Below, piece after piece: positions 42,713 to 51,974 of a DNA stretch of 64,000 nt. Source of the stretch: Microbacterium ginsengiterrae (GTDB lineage: Bacteria; Actinomycetota; Actinomycetes; Actinomycetales; Microbacteriaceae); NCBI RefSeq assembly GCF_014205075.1, contig NZ_JACHMU010000001.1, forward strand, positions 1,736,001 to 1,800,000. Reading direction: 5' to 3'. Made by a program: the position numbers and the translations under genes. The notes beneath the pieces were generated by a model. It saw only the letters and a list, made by a program, of their open reading frames with translations. It was not told the origin of the DNA and did not search any database. Numbering within the stretch: the stretch's first letter is position 1; every line of letters starts with the position of its first letter.

Positions 42713-43464
42713 TCCAGCTCGCGAACGTCAGCAAGCAGTACAGCGACGAGGTCGCGATCGGTCCCGTCGACCTGCAGATCCCCGCCGGTGGCATCACGGC
42801 CCTGGTCGGCCCCAACGGCGCGGGCAAGTCGACGCTGCTCACCATGATCGGGCGCCTGCTCGGGCTCGACGAGGGAACCATCGAGATCGGCGGATACGAC
42901 GTGGTGCGCACGCCGTCCAAGGACCTCGCCAAGATCGTCTCCGTGCTGCGGCAGGAGAATCACTTCATCACGCGGCTCACCGTCCGGCAGCTCGTCGGCT
43001 TCGGCCGCTTCCCGTATTCGAAGGGACGACTGAACGTCGAGGATGAACGAGTGATCAGCGAGGCCATCGACTTCCTCGGCCTCTCCGCACTGGAGGGACG
43101 ATACCTCGACGAACTCTCCGGCGGACAGCGTCAGCGCGCGTACGTGGCCATGGTGCTCGCCCAGGACACCGACTACGTGCTGCTGGACGAACCGCTCAAC
43201 AACCTCGACATGCGCCACTCCGTGCAGATGATGCAGCACCTGCGGCGCGCTGCGGCTGAGCTCGGGAAGACGATCGTCATCGTCCTCCACGACATCAACT
43301 TCGCCGGGCACTACGCCGATCACATCTGCGCCGTGAAGGACGGCCGTGTGGTCCGGTTCGGCCCGCCGGACGAGATCATGACGGATGCCGTGCTCACGGA
43401 TGTCTTCGACACCGAGGTGCAGGTCGTCGACGGCCCGCGCGGACCGCTCGCCGTCTACTACTGA
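42709..43464 (+). CDS. iron-siderophore ABC ATPase
   Basis: A 251-residue ATPase of the FecE/FhuC type. Walker A GPNGAGKST is at 34-42, signature LSGGQRQRAYVAM, Walker B VLLDEPLNNLDM and the H-loop HDINFAGHYAD. It drives the two permeases. The GTG at 42709 overlaps the permease stop by GTGA. The gene closes the iron-regulated operon. Confidence 0.94.
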   Translation: MIQLANVSKQYSDEVAIGPVDLQIPAGGITALVGPNGAGKSTLLTMIGRLLGLDEGTIEIGGYDVVRTPSKDLAKIVSVLRQENHFITRLTVRQLVGFGRFPYSKGRLNVEDERVISEAIDFLGLSALEGRYLDELSGGQRQRAYVAMVLAQDTDYVLLDEPLNNLDMRHSVQMMQHLRRAAAELGKTIVIVLHDINFAGHYADHICAVKDGRVVRFGPPDEIMTDAVLTDVFDTEVQVVDGPRGPLAVYY

Positions 43465-43515
43465 GCCGGTCGTCGCTCAGCGAGCCCGACAGAGGCCACG
43501 AGGCCGCGGCGCCGG

Positions 43516-43725
43516 TCAGACCTCGATGCCGTGCGATTCGTCGTTGACGCCGGCGTTGCCGCCCTTGCGCGATTCCGCGGCGATCAGCCACACCACCGAG
43601 ACGATGAGAGCGAGAAGGAGCCCGAGCCAGACGTTCTGCAGGATCAGGCCGATCACCACTCCGAGGATGAACAGCACGACCGTGCCGCCGAGCCAGGTCC
43701 ACCGCTGCTTCTTCGTCGCCGCCAT
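43516..43725 (-). CDS. small two-helix membrane protein
   Basis: A 69-residue protein with two hydrophobic helices (about 11-29 and 31-50) and a charged C-terminus (SRKGGNAGVNDESHGIEV). Function unknown. TAGGCT ends 6 bases before the ATG, which supports translation as a leaderless gene. It ends toward the ABC operon. Confidence 0.6.
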   Translation of the reverse strand: MAATKKQRWTWLGGTVVLFILGVVIGLILQNVWLGLLLALIVSVVWLIAAESRKGGNAGVNDESHGIEV

Positions 43726-43758
43726 GGTGTCAGCCTATCCGTGGCCCCTGCGCGCCGC

Positions 43759-44715
43759 TCACCGGCGCCGGTGATCCTCCGGCGCCAGTCGTGGGCCTCG
43801 GCGCGGTTCACGAGGACCGCCCGCGAGGATCAGCCGGATGACGCGCTGGCGGTGACCGGCCCAGGGGGCGAGCAGTTCCAGCATGCCGTCGTCGTCGACG
43901 CGGGAGCCGGTCAGCGCGTACCCGACCTGATGCGCGAGGTGGTAGTCGCCGACGCTGACCGCATCGGGGTCGCCGAGGGCCCGGATGCGGGTCTCTGCGG
44001 ACGTCCACGCCCCGATGCCGGGCAGGCTGGTGAGGACGCGCTCGCGCTCGGCGCCGCCCTGCGCGGCGAGTACGGCGTCGGCGACGCGCTGCCCACGCTC
44101 GGCGGTGCGGACGATCGTGCGCGACTGCGGAGGCTCGACGCCCGCTCGATGCCACGCCCATGACGGGATGCGTCGCCACCCGTCCACGGACGGGGGAGCG
44201 AACAGCGTGCGAGGGGCGGGCCCCGGGGCGCGTTCACCGAAGCGGGTGACGAGGACCCGCCATGCGCCGAAGGCTTGCAGAGAGGTGACCTTCTGCTCGA
44301 GCGTCGCGCACACCAGCGCATCGAACACGAGATCGGTGCGGGTCAGGCGCGTGCCGACGGTGCGGTGCGCGATCGCGGCGAGCATCGGGTGCCCTGACAC
44401 GTCGAAGCCGCTCGCATCGTCGTCGGCGCCGCACAGGCGGGGGAGCTGGCCGAGCGTCCACTCGGCGCCCGGTCCCCAGGCCGTGGCATGCACTCCCTCA
44501 TGCGTCTGACGGAGCGCGACCGTCGAGACGCCGGCGGGGGTCCGCGCTGCGCGCCACAGAGTCGAGCCCTCCACGAACATCGTCGGGTCCTTCGGCCCGC
44601 GCGCGAGCACGCCCACCGTGCGGAGGAGGTTCAGCGGATGAGGTGGTCGATAGACCGTGCGAAGCGGCTCGGCGTGCGCGGATGCGGCGGTCGCGGCATC
44701 CGCTGTCATGGTCAT
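43759..44715 (-). CDS. DNA-3-methyladenine glycosylase (AlkA-like)
   Basis: A 318-residue HhH-GPD superfamily enzyme. LTSLPGIGAWTSAETRIRALGDPDAVSVGDYHLAHQVG contains the helix-hairpin-helix and the catalytic Asp of AlkA-type glycosylases, which remove alkylated purines. The N-terminal 100 residues form the beta domain with YRPPHPLNLLRTVGVLARG. TAGGGT ends 6 bases before the ATG at 44715, so this ATG is preferred over the one at 44709. Confidence 0.9.
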   Translation of the reverse strand: MTMTADAATAASAHAEPLRTVYRPPHPLNLLRTVGVLARGPKDPTMFVEGSTLWRAARTPAGVSTVALRQTHEGVHATAWGPGAEWTLGQLPRLCGADDDASGFDVSGHPMLAAIAHRTVGTRLTRTDLVFDALVCATLEQKVTSLQAFGAWRVLVTRFGERAPGPAPRTLFAPPSVDGWRRIPSWAWHRAGVEPPQSRTIVRTAERGQRVADAVLAAQGGAERERVLTSLPGIGAWTSAETRIRALGDPDAVSVGDYHLAHQVGYALTGSRVDDDGMLELLAPWAGHRQRVIRLILAGGPREPRRGPRLAPEDHRRR

Positions 44716-44770
44716 GCGAACACCCTACGTCCCTGCCCTGACAGTCGGGTCGGGTCGCGGGGAGCGAGCG

Positions 44771-45493
44771 TCAGAAGCGGTCGGGCGAAGGCGTGCCGTG
44801 GCCGTAGCGGATGACGACGTCGGCGTGGCGGTCGAACCGGTAGCCGACGCCGCGGACGGTGCGGACGATGTCCTCGTAGCGACCGAGCTTGGCGCGCAGT
44901 CGGCGGACGTGCACGTCGATGGTGCGCTCGCCAGGGGTCTCGTCCTCGGGCGACTGCCACAGGGCCTCGACGAGCTCGGCGCGCTCGATCGTGCGGCCCT
45001 CGCGCAGCACGAGGTACTGCAGGAGCTCGAACTCCTTGTACGTGAAGGCGGCCGATTCGCCGTCGATGAGGACGCGCTTGCGGGAGATGTCCACGGTGAC
45101 GCCGTAGTCCTCATCCTTCTGCTCCGCCTCCGTCGCCGCCTTCGCGCGGGCCACGGCGCCCGGCTCCTGCAGGGCGAGGCGCACGACGTCGAGGTCACGG
45201 CCGCCGGAGCCGTGCGGGGCGAGAGCCACCGTGGCGTGCGTCTCCGCGCCCGGTGCGAGCTCGGCGAGCGTACGGCGAAGGGCGTCGACGAGAAGGGGGA
45301 GGCTGACCCCGGCTTCTGCGGCCTTGATCTCGTCGAGTCCGACGTAGAGGGCGAAGCCGCGCGGCGAACGCGTCGCGGGAAGGTCGGCGGGGGCTGCGGG
45401 TGCGGCCGGGGCATCCGATTCGACGAAGCGCGGAATGGGGCGGAGGTGAGGGGCGCGAGTGGAGGGACGCTCGAGGAGGGCGGTGTTCGACAT
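44771..45493 (-). CDS. orphan OmpR-type winged-helix regulator
   Basis: A 240-residue protein whose C-terminal 100 residues form a trans-reg-C winged helix (AFTYKEFELLQYLVLREGRTIERAELVEALWQSPEDETPGERTIDVHVRRLRAKLG, then VRTVRGVGYRF). The N-terminal domain is not a receiver: the phosphorylation site Asp and the acidic pocket are not seen. An Ala/Pro-rich linker lies at about 20-45. It has no partner kinase here. The AT-poor 328-base region upstream contains GAGCCGATACGGCTC. Function unknown; probably a global regulator that senses something other than phosphorylation. Confidence 0.85.
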   Translation of the reverse strand: MSNTALLERPSTRAPHLRPIPRFVESDAPAAPAAPADLPATRSPRGFALYVGLDEIKAAEAGVSLPLLVDALRRTLAELAPGAETHATVALAPHGSGGRDLDVVRLALQEPGAVARAKAATEAEQKDEDYGVTVDISRKRVLIDGESAAFTYKEFELLQYLVLREGRTIERAELVEALWQSPEDETPGERTIDVHVRRLRAKLGRYEDIVRTVRGVGYRFDRHADVVIRYGHGTPSPDRF

Positions 45494-45821
45494 GATGATG
45501 GGAGTCCTTGGACGGGTGAGCCGATACGGCTCCGATGTGTTGCGTGAATGACCCTGAGGGCCGAGAGCGAGCACACGGGTGGATGCTCGGGGTTCACACC
45601 TCGCAGATGGCGAAGGGCGGAACCGGACAGAGTGGCTGAGAGATCAGCGACACATTCGGCAACACATGCCAACGCAGCCGGGCATCATCATCCCGGCAGT
45701 CCTGTTCGCCTCCTGGGCGGACAAAGGGCGCGCGTTGGTGGTCATGGGGGCGATTATGTCCGATGATGTCCCCCCGTGTCAAAGCGAGTCCGCCCGTTCC
45801 GGCGTGGCATAGCGTGGGGGG
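45494..45821. other. long intergenic region
   Basis: A 328-base gap between the divergent winged-helix gene and the GNAT gene. It contains the palindrome GAGCCG-ATA-CGGCTC (45518-45532), close to the winged-helix start, and a direct ATGTCC repeat (ATGTCCGATGATGTCC) near the GNAT side. The reading frames in it lack codon bias and are ignored. No known RNA family was recognised. Confidence 0.4.
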
Positions 45822-46130
45822 ATGACGGATTCCATGATGGTCGACGGGTTCCTGGTCACTGACGAGAAGGATGCCTCGCGCTACACCCTCACGAGGGACG
45901 GAGTGCTCGTGAGCGCTCTGGACTACCGGGATGACGGCAAGACGATGGCGCTCACCAGGGCGTTCACGATCCCGACGTACCGGGGCAACGGCTATGCGGC
46001 GAAGGTGGTCGCCGGCGCGATCGCCGACATCGAGAGCCGAGGGGACCGGAAGGTCGAACCGGTGTGCTGGTACGTCGCCGAGTGGTTCGCTCAGAACCCC
46101 GGCCACGAGGGCCTGCTCCGCCGCGGCTGA
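45822..46130 (+). CDS. small GNAT-family acetyltransferase
   Basis: A 102-residue GCN5-related N-acetyltransferase of the short YjdJ type. FTIPTYRGNGYAAKVVAGAI carries the acetyl-CoA loop (R-G-N-G-Y-A), and CWYVAEWFAQNP is the C-terminal block. The substrate is unknown. TAGCGT ends 6 bases before the ATG. The next gene, an MFS exporter, has its own structured leader in between. Confidence 0.82.
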   Translation: MTDSMMVDGFLVTDEKDASRYTLTRDGVLVSALDYRDDGKTMALTRAFTIPTYRGNGYAAKVVAGAIADIESRGDRKVEPVCWYVAEWFAQNPGHEGLLRRG

Positions 46131-46167
46131 GCCCTCGCCGCGCCAGGGACTGCGACACGACCTCCGA

Positions 46168-46279
46168 TAAGATGCAGGTCTGCTCAGCACCGTTCGCTGA
46201 GGCGGTCGGCCCCGGGAACGGCGGCTGGTCCGAGGCTTGAAACCTCCGGCATCCTTCACAAGACACCGGAGGTTCTTCC
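46168..46279 (+). promoter_or_regulatory. structured leader and attenuator of the MFS exporter
   Basis: TAAGAT (46168-46173) is the likely -10, giving a leader of about 100 bases. CTCAGC/GCTGAG (46183-46188 with 46196-46201) makes a hairpin whose loop CCGTTC (46190-46195) is complementary to GAACGG (46216-46221), a potential pseudoknot. AACCTCCGG (46241-46249) pairs with CCGGAGGTT (46266-46274), hiding the GGAGG ribosome site (46268-46272) 7 bases before the ATG. A 22-codon frame (46172-46240) ends exactly where the second hairpin begins. It is a good candidate for translational control. Confidence 0.6.
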
Positions 46280-47734
46280 ATGTCGTCATCCCTGCGCGCA
46301 CGCCCCTCGGCGAAATGGTGGGCGCTGTTCGTCATCTCTCTGACGCAGCTCGTCGTCGTCCTCGACGGGACCATCGTCAACATCGCCCTCCCTCAGGCGC
46401 AGATCGCGCTGAACATGGACGATCATCTGCGTCAGTGGGTCGTCACCGCGTACGCGCTCGCCTTCGGCGCGCTGTTGCTGCTCGGCGGTCGCATCGCCGA
46501 CTACTGGGGGCGCAAGCGCACCTTCATGGTCGGCATGATCGGCTTCGGGCTCGCCTCGCTGTACGCCGGTGTCGCCGGTACCGGCGGGGAGCTCATCCTC
46601 GGTCGCGGTCTGCAGGGTGTCTTCGCCGCCATGCTCGCGCCCGCAGCCCTCGCGCTGCTGACGACCCTGTTCCCGTCCGGCACGGAGCGCAACACCGCCT
46701 TCGCCGTGTTCGGAACGGTCGCCGGTGCCGGCGCCGCTGTCGGTCTGGTCCTCGGCGGGTTCCTCACGGAGTTCTTCGACTGGCGCTGGTGCCTTCTGGT
46801 GAACCTCTTCTTCGTCGCGATCGGACTGATCGGCGGAGCACTGTTCCTCGCCGAGAGCAAGGCCGCCGGTGACAACCGCTACGACATCTGGGGCGCGCTG
46901 CTCGTCACGGCAGGCCTCGGCGCGCTCGTCTACGGGTTCAGCATCGCCGAGTCCGGTTGGGGTGACCCGCTCACGATCGGATTCCTCGCTGCCGGCATCC
47001 TGCTTCTGGCGCTGTTCGTCCGGGTGCAGACGAAGGTCGCCAACCCGCTGCTGCCGCTGCGGGTGGTGACGAACCGCGTCCGCGGCGGAGCGTTCCTCAT
47101 TCAGGCCGTCGCCGGCACTGTCATGATCGGCGCGACCGTGTACCTCACCTTCCACCTGCAGATCGTCCTCGGTCAGAGTGCGCTGCAGGCGGGACTGGCC
47201 AGCCTCCCCCTTCCGCTCGGGACGATGGTGCTCGCTCCGCTCGCGACGAAGATGCTCGGCCGGATCGGACCGCGTCCGATGCTCATCACCGGACCGCTCG
47301 TGGTCGCCGCCGGGCTCTTCTACCTCTCGTTCATCACTGCGGACGGCGAGTACTTCGTGCAGGTGGCTCCTGCGCTGCTGGTGATGGGGCTGGGCATGTC
47401 GTTCGTCTTCATCCCGCTGCAGAACGTCGCGCTCACGGGTGTGGCGCCGCATGACGCCGGTGTCGCCTCGGCCGTCACGAACTCGGCGATGCAGATCGGT
47501 GGTTCGATCGGCCTGTCGGTCTTCACGGCCGTGTACGCCGTCGCTGTCGGCGGAAGCGCCGGTGGCGTGTCGCCTGAGGCGCTGGCAGACGGATACGGTG
47601 CGACGTTCGTCGCGGCGGCGATCGGGATGCTGATCGCATCGGGCATCGCCATCGTGATGGTGCGCGGACGCAAGGAGGATCTGCTCCCGCAGGGGTCGGT
47701 CGCCTCGAGTGCGGAGCCGGTCGCCGGCCGCTGA
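46280..47734 (+). CDS. MFS multidrug-type exporter (DHA2)
   Basis: An MFS protein of 484 residues with 14 predicted helices. LDGTIVNIALPQAQ is motif D1 of the DHA2 family, GGRIADYWGRKRTF motif A, and VGLVLGGFLTEFFDWRW motif C, a signature of exporters. Similar proteins export lipophilic drugs or dyes; no specific substrate can be named. Its ribosome site is inside a hairpin, so expression is probably inducible. A perfect 15-bp hairpin follows the stop. Confidence 0.92.
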   Translation: MSSSLRARPSAKWWALFVISLTQLVVVLDGTIVNIALPQAQIALNMDDHLRQWVVTAYALAFGALLLLGGRIADYWGRKRTFMVGMIGFGLASLYAGVAGTGGELILGRGLQGVFAAMLAPAALALLTTLFPSGTERNTAFAVFGTVAGAGAAVGLVLGGFLTEFFDWRWCLLVNLFFVAIGLIGGALFLAESKAAGDNRYDIWGALLVTAGLGALVYGFSIAESGWGDPLTIGFLAAGILLLALFVRVQTKVANPLLPLRVVTNRVRGGAFLIQAVAGTVMIGATVYLTFHLQIVLGQSALQAGLASLPLPLGTMVLAPLATKMLGRIGPRPMLITGPLVVAAGLFYLSFITADGEYFVQVAPALLVMGLGMSFVFIPLQNVALTGVAPHDAGVASAVTNSAMQIGGSIGLSVFTAVYAVAVGGSAGGVSPEALADGYGATFVAAAIGMLIASGIAIVMVRGRKEDLLPQGSVASSAEPVAGR

Positions 47735-47739
47735 GCCGT

Positions 47740-47773
47740 CCCGCCGAGGCGTGCTGCGGCACGCCTCGGCGGG
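47740..47773 (+). terminator. terminator after the MFS exporter
   Basis: CCCGCCGAGGCGTGC (47740-47754) pairs perfectly over 15 bp with GCACGCCTCGGCGGG (47759-47773) around the loop TGCG. There is no T-run, as usual in this lineage. It separates the exporter from sbcD. Confidence 0.85.
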
Positions 47774-47803
47774 AATGTCCGTGGGCGAATCTACGGTGTG
47801 AGT

Positions 47804-48961
47804 ATGCGAATCCTGCACACCTCCGACTGGCACATCGGCCGCACCTTCCATGGCAACTCGACCATGGATGCGCTGGCCGAGGTCTTCGGTGCGCTGATCG
47901 CGCAGGTGCGAGAGAACGACGTTGACGTCGTCATCATCGCCGGTGATGTGTTCGACTCCGCGACGCCTGCCGGTCCGGCGTACACGCTGCTGGGTGACAC
48001 GCTCGTCGGCCTGCACGAGACCGGGGCCAAGGTCATCGTCACGAGCGGCAACCATGACTCCGCCGCCCGCCTCGGATTCCAGGCAGGGCTGCTGCGCGAC
48101 GGGATCCACGTGCTCACGGATCCCGAGGCGATCGCTCGTCCCGTCACGATCGACGACGAGGCAGGCCCCGTGCACTTCTTCGGCATCCCGTACCTCGAGC
48201 CGGCCATCGTGCGTCAGCACTGGCCGGAGGCCGGGCTGCGCACGCAGGCACAGACCATGTCGCATGCGATGGGTCTGGTGCGCGGCGCGATGGCCGAGCG
48301 CGAGGGGCGTTCGGTCGCGATCGCGCACTGTTTCGCCGCCGGGGTCGACGCGACGGTCGGTCTCGAACGCGAGGTGCGCCAGGGCGGCCTCGACGTCGTT
48401 CCGCTCGAGGTCTTCGACGGCCCTGACTACGTCGCTCTCGGCCACATCCACGGCCGCCAGGCTCTCAGTGACCGCGTGCGCTACGCGGGTGCGCCGCTCC
48501 ACTACAGCTTCGGCGAGCAGCACAAGGAGCGCGGCTCCTGGATCATCGATCTTGACGCCGACGGCCTCGCCGAGGTGCGCTGGTCGGCGCTGCCGGTGCC
48601 GCGGCGTCTGGTCACGCTCACGGGCCCGCTCGACGACATCCTGTCGGACGAGAACGTGACCGCGCATGCCGACGACTGGGTGTGCGCCGAGTACACCGAC
48701 ACCCTGCCCCAGGCCGAGCCGATGCGGCGGCTGAAGGAGCGCTTTCCCTACTGCGCGATGGTGCAGCACACTCCGGCGCAGTCCACGGACGACGCGAGCC
48801 GACAGTCGTACTCCGCTCGGTTGAAGGCCGCGGTCACCGACGTCGAGCGCATCGAGGCGTTCCTCGAGCACGTGCGCGCAGGGCAGGGGCCGAAGGAGCG
48901 CGAGAGCGAACTCATCCGCGAAGTGCTCGACGATCGCGTCATCGCCGAGGCGCTCGTATAG
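47804..48961 (+). CDS. sbcD: exonuclease SbcD (Mre11-like nuclease)
   Basis: The 385-residue nuclease subunit of the SbcCD complex, which cleaves DNA hairpins and blocked ends in double-strand-break repair. Phosphoesterase motifs: DWHIGR (8-13), AGDVFD, SGNHD (catalytic His), AHCFAAG and GHIHGR, all intact. TACGGT (47792-47797) ends 6 bases before the ATG at 47804; the frame has a GTG at 47798 that lies within the expected -10/start gap. Its TAG shares one base with the sbcC GTG. Confidence 0.93.
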   Translation: MRILHTSDWHIGRTFHGNSTMDALAEVFGALIAQVRENDVDVVIIAGDVFDSATPAGPAYTLLGDTLVGLHETGAKVIVTSGNHDSAARLGFQAGLLRDGIHVLTDPEAIARPVTIDDEAGPVHFFGIPYLEPAIVRQHWPEAGLRTQAQTMSHAMGLVRGAMAEREGRSVAIAHCFAAGVDATVGLEREVRQGGLDVVPLEVFDGPDYVALGHIHGRQALSDRVRYAGAPLHYSFGEQHKERGSWIIDLDADGLAEVRWSALPVPRRLVTLTGPLDDILSDENVTAHADDWVCAEYTDTLPQAEPMRRLKERFPYCAMVQHTPAQSTDDASRQSYSARLKAAVTDVERIEAFLEHVRAGQGPKERESELIREVLDDRVIAEALV

Positions 48962-51939
48962 TGCGCCTCCATCGCCTCGAGATCGAGGGGTTCGGTCCCT
49001 TCCTCGATCGGCAGGTCGTCGATTTCGACAGTTTCTCCGATGACGGGATCTTCCTCATCGCCGGGCGGACGGGCGCCGGCAAATCGAGCATCCTCGATGC
49101 CGTCTGCTTCGGGCTCTACGGGTCGGTCCCGCGCTACGAGAGCGGTGACAAGAGGTTGCGCAGCGACCACTGCGAACCGGACGACCCCACCGAGGTCGTG
49201 GTGGAGTTCAGCACGGGCTCCGGCCGGTACCGGGTGGTGAGATCGCCCGAGTACCTGCGCCCCGCCAAGCGCGGCGGTGGACTGACCAAGCAGGCGTCCG
49301 CCGTACGCCTCGACATGCTCGACGCCGGCGGCGACTGGGTGACGCGCGCGACCAAGGAGAAGCGGGTCGCAGACGAGCTCGACGAGATCCTCCAGCTGAG
49401 TCGTGAGCAGTTCCTGCAGGTCATCCTGCTCGCGCAGAACCGGTTCGCGCGGTTCCTCCTCGCCGACAGCAAGGAACGTCAGGGGCTGCTCCGACGGCTG
49501 TTCGGCACCGAGCGCTTCGAGGACGTGCAATCCCGCTTCGATGAGCGTCGTCGGGCATCGGAGAGCGCGCTCTCCGGTGTGATGGCGACCGTCGATGCGC
49601 GCATCGATGAGGCGGAGCGGGTGATCACCGACGGAGAACTGTGGGGAGAGCACGACGCGTCGCTCGTCGCCACGACGTCGGAACGCATCGATGCGCTCCG
49701 GGCCGCCCTGGCCAGAGCCGAATATCGCGCGGAGCGTCGGGCCGCGGACCGCGACGCGGCCGAAGAACGCCTCAGCCTCGCGGATGCGGCACTGGCGGCG
49801 CAGCGCGACGACCGACGAGCGCAGGAGGAGCGCGACAGAGCACGCGCCGCGCTGGCGCGACTGGACGCCGAACAGCCGAGCATCGACGAGGCGAAGTCGA
49901 CGTTGCAGCGCGCGCGAGCGGCCGAGGCGCTGCGGGCGACGATCGCGGCCGTGTGGCGGGCCGAGCAGGTGCGTGACGCCGCCCTCACGGCGGAGGGGGA
50001 AGCGCGCGCCGAGTGGGACGCCGCAGGCATGACGATCGATGAGACCTCCGCGGAGGCTCTCGAAGCGTGGGCGGCCGACCGCACGCGGGAGACCGGCGGC
50101 TGGCAGAACGCCGCGACGCTCGAACGCGACACGCCTGCGCGCGCGGCGGAGCTCGAGGAGGCGCAACGGCAGGTGTCCGTCGCAGCCGCTCTCGTCGAAG
50201 CCGGAGAAGCGGAGCGCGCCGAGCTGCCCGCACGGCTGCAGGAACTGACCGAGCGGCGCGATGCGCTGCGGCGCAGCGCGGACCGCGTGGACGACCTCGC
50301 GAGCGCGCTCGCCGCTGCGAAAACGCGGACGTCGGCGGCGAAGAGGGCCGCAGCCGCGGAGGTCGCCCTGCAGACCGCCGAGCGAAGCCTCGCTGAAGCG
50401 AGCGAGGCCCTTGCCGGCGCCCAGGCGTCTCTCGCGCAGCTGAGGAGGCGACGCCTCGACGGGTTCGCCGGAGAGCTCGCCATCGCCCTCGTCGCGGGCG
50501 AGCCGTGCGCCGTCTGCGGCGCGACCGAACATCCGGCGCCCGCCGAGCACAGCGACCCTGTCTCGGCCGACGACATCAACGCGGCGGAACAGGCGCGGGA
50601 CGCCGCCCAGTCCGTTGAGAAGGCGGCGCAGGAACGCGTCAGCACGGCGCGGAGCGATGTGGCGGCGGCCCACGCCGTCGCCGACGGACGCACGACCGCC
50701 GCGGCGCAGGAAGAACAGGCCGAAGCCGAACGCGCGCATGCGGAGGCTGTCGCCGCCGCGGACGCCCTCGCCGCCGTCGACGCGCAGGTGGCGGAGGTCG
50801 GCACGAGCATCGCACGGCTCGACGAGACCCGCGAAGAGGCCGCCGCGACCCTGGCCGCCGCGCACGAATCCCTCGCCCTGGCGAGCCAGCGCGACGAGCA
50901 GGCCGCACAGCAGATCATCGAGGCGCGCGGCGGGTTCGCCACCGTCGCCGAACGGATCGACACCACACGGGGCCACATCGAGGCCGCCCGTGCACTGGCC
51001 GCCGCTCTCGCCGAGAGCAGGCGGGCCACGCAGGCGCATTCGGAGGCCATCGGCCGACAGAGCGACGCTCTCGCCGCGTCGGATTTCGAGGACGTCGAGG
51101 CGGCCGAGCAGGCGATGCGCTCCGCCCAGGAGCAGGAATCACTCGAAGCCCGCATCACCGCCCACGCGGCGCAGCGCGAGAAGGAGCGGGCGACGCTGTT
51201 CGACCTCGAACTCCGCACGCTGCCGGAGGAGCTGATCGACATCGCTCCGGCGGAGCTCGCCGCGACCGAGGCACGTACGGCCTGGAAGGCCGCCGTCGCC
51301 GAGGCCGGCCGAGCGACGGCGACGTCGGAGCAGCTCGCGAGTCTCATCGAGTCGGCCGCATCCGCGCACGCCCGGAGCGCCGGACAGCGCGACGAGCACG
51401 AGGTGCTCCGCGCTCTCGCCGACACGATCGCCGGCCGCGCAGGCAACACCCACAAGATGACGCTCGAGACCTTCGTGCTCGCCGCCGAACTCGAAGAGAT
51501 CGTCGACGCCGCCAACCGTCGCCTGAGCGACATGTCGACCGGACGCTATCGTCTGCAGCATTCGGACGCGCTCGCCTCCCGGGGCGCGGCATCCGGCCTG
51601 GGGATCGTCGTGTTCGACGCCTTCACCGGGCAGACGCGTCCGCCGCAGTCTCTCTCCGGCGGGGAGACCTTCCTCAGTTCGCTCGCGCTGGCGCTCGGCC
51701 TCGCCGAGGTCGTCACCGCGCGTGCCGGCGGCATCCAACTCGACACCCTCTTCATCGACGAAGGATTCGGCTCTCTCGACGCCGACACCCTCGAAGTCGC
51801 CATGCGCGCGCTCGACGAACTGCGCTCCGGCGGGCGGACGGTGGGCATCATCAGCCACGTCGAGTCGATGCAGGAGCAGATCCCCGCACAACTCGTGGTC
51901 GAGCAGACCGCCGCCGGTCCGAGCCGCATCCGCGACTGA
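48961..51939 (+). CDS. sbcC: exonuclease SbcC (Rad50-like ATPase)
   Basis: The 992-residue SMC-like ATPase of SbcCD. Walker A AGRTGAGKSS is at 34-43; long coiled coils run from about 180 to 830. The zinc hook C516-A-V-C519 sits in the middle (GEPCAVCGATEHP). The signature motif is SLSGGETFLSSLALALGLAE and Walker B LFIDEGFGSLD, with D-loop after it. It tethers DNA ends and powers SbcD. It overlaps sbcD by one base. A GC-rich hairpin (51945-51965) follows. Confidence 0.94.
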   Translation: MRLHRLEIEGFGPFLDRQVVDFDSFSDDGIFLIAGRTGAGKSSILDAVCFGLYGSVPRYESGDKRLRSDHCEPDDPTEVVVEFSTGSGRYRVVRSPEYLRPAKRGGGLTKQASAVRLDMLDAGGDWVTRATKEKRVADELDEILQLSREQFLQVILLAQNRFARFLLADSKERQGLLRRLFGTERFEDVQSRFDERRRASESALSGVMATVDARIDEAERVITDGELWGEHDASLVATTSERIDALRAALARAEYRAERRAADRDAAEERLSLADAALAAQRDDRRAQEERDRARAALARLDAEQPSIDEAKSTLQRARAAEALRATIAAVWRAEQVRDAALTAEGEARAEWDAAGMTIDETSAEALEAWAADRTRETGGWQNAATLERDTPARAAELEEAQRQVSVAAALVEAGEAERAELPARLQELTERRDALRRSADRVDDLASALAAAKTRTSAAKRAAAAEVALQTAERSLAEASEALAGAQASLAQLRRRRLDGFAGELAIALVAGEPCAVCGATEHPAPAEHSDPVSADDINAAEQARDAAQSVEKAAQERVSTARSDVAAAHAVADGRTTAAAQEEQAEAERAHAEAVAAADALAAVDAQVAEVGTSIARLDETREEAAATLAAAHESLALASQRDEQAAQQIIEARGGFATVAERIDTTRGHIEAARALAAALAESRRATQAHSEAIGRQSDALAASDFEDVEAAEQAMRSAQEQESLEARITAHAAQREKERATLFDLELRTLPEELIDIAPAELAATEARTAWKAAVAEAGRATATSEQLASLIESAASAHARSAGQRDEHEVLRALADTIAGRAGNTHKMTLETFVLAAELEEIVDAANRRLSDMSTGRYRLQHSDALASRGAASGLGIVVFDAFTGQTRPPQSLSGGETFLSSLALALGLAEVVTARAGGIQLDTLFIDEGFGSLDADTLEVAMRALDELRSGGRTVGIISHVESMQEQIPAQLVVEQTAAGPSRIRD

Positions 51940-51944
51940 CGGCC

Positions 51945-51965
51945 GGCGGGGGAGCGCCCCTCGCC
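51945..51965. terminator. terminator after sbcC
   Basis: GGCGGGGG (51945-51952) pairs with CCCCTCGCC (51957-51965), with a bulged base, around the loop AGCG. It lies between the convergent sbcC and aldo-keto reductase genes and could serve both. Confidence 0.5.
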
Positions 51966-51974
51966 GTCGTCGGC

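Noticed and set aside
46168..46279. Calling the MFS leader a guanidine-I riboswitch
   Set aside because: Only a 10-base piece looks similar; the other conserved segments are not in place.
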